Source of the DNA: Candidatus Cloacimonadota bacterium
GTDB taxonomy: Bacteria; Cloacimonadota; Cloacimonadia; Cloacimonadales; Cloacimonadaceae
Assembly (NCBI GenBank): GCA_023228125.1
Contig: JALOBT010000028.1
Coordinates: 1 to 37,149 of the forward strand
Direction of reading: 5' to 3'
DNA: 37,149 nucleotides
Numbering within the stretch: the first letter of the stretch is position 1; each line of letters starts with the position of its first letter. The notes beneath the pieces were generated by a model. That model did no database searches. It saw only the letters and a program-made list of their open reading frames with translations, and was not told the origin of the DNA. Below are positions 34,255-37,149 of this stretch, one piece after another. Both the position numbers and the translations under genes were made by a program.

Positions 34255-37149
34255 ATGCTCTATTCCGAGATTTCTGCGCAGCTAAAGCAATCACAGTTTT
34301 TTGCTGACCTGCTGCCGCTGAAGCGCGGCACCCAGATCTTTCACCTCAACCAAAGTGCCAGAGCTCTGCTGGCAGCCCATCTGTGGGCCAACACCGGCAA
34401 GGACATCATCCTGGTCTCGCAGGATGATATCATCGCCGAAGACCTCTGGGACGATCTGGTAACTCTGGTGGGACGGGACAATGCCTTTTATCTGCCGGAT
34501 TACGAGATTCTGCCTTACGAAGAGCGTTCTCCGCATTACTCCATCCGCGCCACCCGGATGATCACGCTGCTCAATGCAGTCACTGATCTGCCCGCCATCT
34601 ACAGCCTTTCCATCCGCTCATTTCTGCGCTATATCCCCTCCAAGGCAAGCCTGGCACGGCATATTTTGCAGCTAAAAAAGGGCGACAGCATAGATCCTGA
34701 CACGCTGCTCAAAAGCCTGCAAAACATGGGCTATGAGATCGAGTATCAGGTCTCAAAAGTGTATCAGGCAGCCCGCCGCGGCGGCATCATGGATATCTTT
34801 TCGCCGCCTGCTCTGCAGCCCGTGCGTCTGGAATTCTGGGGAGATGAGATTCTCTCTATCCGCGCCTTTTCCGTGAGCACTCAACGCTCCATCCCTGGCG
34901 AAGTGGGCGAAGTCACCATCATCCCCGCCCGGGAAATCTCGCTGGACGATATCGATTCCGGCTCCGTGATCATTTCCAAAGTGCGTGATCATGGCTTTTT
35001 TGAGGGCATTGAGAATTACTTCAGCTTGCTCACCTCAGAGCTTTCTTCCTTTGTGGATTATTTCGAGGCTGACCAGAGCATCTTCGTTTTCAGCAATTTC
35101 AGCTATGTCAAAGAAGAGATTCAGGCGCTTACCGAACAGACCTTTACCCAATATCATAAAGAGCTGAAACGCAGCAGCCGCGGCAAGGTGCCCAAGGTGA
35201 ATAAACTCATCCTGGACGAAGAAGCCTTCTATGCGCGCATCAATGCCCGTGAGACTCTCTTTGTGTCCCAAAGCGAATTTATCCTGCCCGAAATCAAGGA
35301 GAATATCCGAGCACCTTTCGAATCCCAGCCCGTCTTTGAAGCCGATCTCTTACTGGTGGCAGACACCCTGAAAGCCAAGCGTGAGCAAGGCTGGCAGCAC
35401 TACTTGCTCTTTGACAATCACTCCCAGGAAAAGCGCACGCGTGTAATGATCTCCGAAGATGCCTCCTATACGGGACATATCGGTGTCTTGCATGAAGGCT
35501 TTGAGATCGAGGACGCTCTTCTGGGCCTTTGGACCGATCACGAGATCTTCAATCGCTACAAACGCAAGCGTTATGCCCCCCGTTTTGCCCCCGGCGAATC
35601 CATCGTGGATTATGAGAATCTCAAACCCGGCGACTATGTGGTGCATGTGGATCACGGCATCGGCGTCTTTGAAGGCCTCAAAATCATCCGCCTGGACGGC
35701 CAGGAAGTGGAATGCCTGGTCCTGCGCTATGCCAATGACGATAGGGTCTATGTGCCTACCTTCCAGCTTTCGCTGGTCTCCAGATACGTGGCCGAAGAGG
35801 GTGCAGCTCCCACTCTGAACCGCCTGGGCAGTGCCAAATGGCAAAATACCAAACGCCGCGCCACTCAGCAGATCGAACTGATCGCCGCAGACCTGGTACG
35901 CCTATATGCCGAGCGCAGCAGCCGTCCTGGCCTCGCCCACGCTGTGGATACCGAGTGGCAAAAAGACCTGGAAACTTCCTTCATCTATGAAGATACGCCG
36001 GATCAAGCGAGGGCTGCCCGCGAGATTAAAGACGATATGGAATTGCCTTCGCCGATGGAGCGTCTGCTCTGTGGTGATGTGGGTTTTGGCAAGACCGAGG
36101 TCGCCATCCGTGCCGCCTTCAAAGCGGTGAATAGCGGCTTTCAAGTGGCAGTGTTGGCCCCCACTACCCTCTTGGTAGAGCAGCATTTCCGTGTCTTCAA
36201 AGAACGCCTCGTCCAATATCCGGTGCGCATCTGTATGCTTTCCCGCTTCCGCTCCAAAGCGATGATAGATAAGGACATCCAGGATATCGCCGCCGGCAAA
36301 GTGGATATCGCCATCGGCACGCATCGTCTGCTTTCCAAAGACATCAAATTCCCCAAATTGGGACTCCTCGTGATAGATGAAGAACACCGCTTTGGCGTGC
36401 GGCACAAAGACCGCCTGCGCAGGCTGCAAAGCAATGTGGACACGCTATATATGAGCGCCACCCCCATCCCCCGCACCCTGAATATGGCCCTGGCCAAACT
36501 CAAGGAAATCTCCCTGATGCAGACCTCGCCCAAAGAACGTCTGCCCATCCGCACCATCATCACCCCGCGCGATCTGGAAGTGATCAAAGACGCCATTCGC
36601 CGCGAAGTGGATCGCGGTGGCCAAATCTTCTTTGTGCACAATCGCGTCCAAACCATTGAGACCGCCGCCCTGGAATTGCGCCGCGAAATGCCCGACGTCA
36701 GCTTCCTGGTGGGCCATGCACAAATGCCGGAAAAGCATCTGGAAGAGGTGATGAAAGCCTTTGTAGAACGTGAAGCCCAAGTCCTGGTCTGCACCACCAT
36801 CATCGAAAACGGCATCGATATCCCCAATGCCAATACCATCCTGATCGACCGTGCGGATAACTTCGGCCTGGCCCAGCTCTATCAAATGCGCGGACGCGTG
36901 GGACGCAGCAACCGCCGCGCCTATGCCTATCTGCTGATCCCCAAAGGCACCACCACCGTGGCCAGACAGCGCCTGGAAGCCCTCACTCAATACGATTATC
37001 TGGGTGCCGGATTCCAAGTGGCCCTGCGCGACCTCGAACTCCGCGGTGCCGGAACCATCCTGGGCACCAAACAAAGCGGCATCATCCAGGCCATCGGCTT
37101 TAACTATTACAATCGCCTCCTGGGACACGCCATCGAAGCCGTGGAAAGC
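34255..37149 (+). CDS. mfd: Transcription-repair coupling factor Mfd, 3'-truncated by the window
   Basis: 965 codons are present with no stop; the gene runs off the right edge and should need roughly another 100-200 residues. The start is the ATG after AGGAG (34246-34250). The N-terminal UvrB-like part contains YLPDYEILPYEERSPHY. The RNA-polymerase-interacting domain has GDYVVHVDHGIGVFEGL. The RecG-like motor has Walker A GDVGFGKT (607-614), the DEEH box in VIDEEHRFGVRHK, MSATPIPRTL, and motif VI in QMRGRVGRSNR. Mfd removes RNA polymerase stalled at DNA lesions and recruits UvrA. It follows hisS by 34 nt. The missing part would be the C-terminal motor tail and UvrA-inhibiting domain. Confidence 0.95.
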   Translation, partial: MLYSEISAQLKQSQFFADLLPLKRGTQIFHLNQSARALLAAHLWANTGKDIILVSQDDIIAEDLWDDLVTLVGRDNAFYLPDYEILPYEERSPHYSIRATRMITLLNAVTDLPAIYSLSIRSFLRYIPSKASLARHILQLKKGDSIDPDTLLKSLQNMGYEIEYQVSKVYQAARRGGIMDIFSPPALQPVRLEFWGDEILSIRAFSVSTQRSIPGEVGEVTIIPAREISLDDIDSGSVIISKVRDHGFFEGIENYFSLLTSELSSFVDYFEADQSIFVFSNFSYVKEEIQALTEQTFTQYHKELKRSSRGKVPKVNKLILDEEAFYARINARETLFVSQSEFILPEIKENIRAPFESQPVFEADLLLVADTLKAKREQGWQHYLLFDNHSQEKRTRVMISEDASYTGHIGVLHEGFEIEDALLGLWTDHEIFNRYKRKRYAPRFAPGESIVDYENLKPGDYVVHVDHGIGVFEGLKIIRLDGQEVECLVLRYANDDRVYVPTFQLSLVSRYVAEEGAAPTLNRLGSAKWQNTKRRATQQIELIAADLVRLYAERSSRPGLAHAVDTEWQKDLETSFIYEDTPDQARAAREIKDDMELPSPMERLLCGDVGFGKTEVAIRAAFKAVNSGFQVAVLAPTTLLVEQHFRVFKERLVQYPVRICMLSRFRSKAMIDKDIQDIAAGKVDIAIGTHRLLSKDIKFPKLGLLVIDEEHRFGVRHKDRLRRLQSNVDTLYMSATPIPRTLNMALAKLKEISLMQTSPKERLPIRTIITPRDLEVIKDAIRREVDRGGQIFFVHNRVQTIETAALELRREMPDVSFLVGHAQMPEKHLEEVMKAFVEREAQVLVCTTIIENGIDIPNANTILIDRADNFGLAQLYQMRGRVGRSNRRAYAYLLIPKGTTTVARQRLEALTQYDYLGAGFQVALRDLELRGAGTILGTKQSGIIQAIGFNYYNRLLGHAIEAVES

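Overview
The window looks like a chromosomal piece of a Gram-negative bacterium of the Fibrobacterota-Chlorobiota-Bacteroidota sphere, most likely Candidatus Cloacimonadota. The grounds are: several signal-peptide proteins with outer-membrane barrel character, a type IX-style C-terminal sorting domain on one protein, an enormous multi-domain adhesin-like protein with LamG and GWNW modules, a ComEA-like helix-hairpin-helix protein fused to a barrel, and intergenic DNA full of short 'aatccgc...gatccgcg' repeat relics. The phylum call is from family memory, not a search.

Left part (1-12.9 kb): a signalling and export locus. A cytoplasmic TPR sensor histidine kinase (1025-2959) is followed 12 nt later by an NtrC-type sigma-54 activator (2972-4363). 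About 380 nt downstream is a near-consensus sigma-54 promoter (4744-4760), placed exactly in front of a 110-aa receiver-like protein lacking the normal phospho-Asp (4782-5114) and a 2541-aa secreted protein (5210-12835) that ends at a strong terminator. A roughly 100-bp structured element occurs twice, at 1-102 and 4450-4545, on either side of the kinase/regulator pair.

Middle (12.9-19.5 kb): a gene-free kilobase with a perfect 38-bp-arm palindrome (13357-13433). Then, on the minus strand, comes a polyamine-type ABC transporter potABC without potD. Beyond a minus-strand terminator lies a secreted peptidylarginine deiminase that resembles the Porphyromonas gingivalis PPAD virulence enzyme over its whole catalytic domain, with all catalytic and C-terminal-Arg-binding residues and a C-terminal sorting domain.

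Right-middle (19.5-25.9 kb): a plus-strand operon of a HhH/outer-membrane barrel protein, a FadL/PorV-like outer-membrane protein, a periplasmic 5'-nucleotidase and a flavodoxin, closed by a terminator. Between 25.9 and 27.2 kb is a repeat nest: two tandem duplications with periods of 214 and 134 nt, repeated GGGCGTT hairpins and an 8-bp microsatellite.

Right end (27.2-37.1 kb): histidine ammonia-lyase with no other hut genes, a very acidic TPR lipoprotein, a small membrane protein, truA, hisS and a 3'-truncated mfd. Most are tightly packed or overlap by 4 nt, so they look co-transcribed.

The strongest leads are the PPAD-like deiminase outside Porphyromonas, the kinase/sigma-54/degenerate-receiver/giant-protein unit, and the perfect palindrome. 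A weaker sigma-54-like site in front of the deiminase gene hints that the two secreted proteins could share control, but this is speculative.
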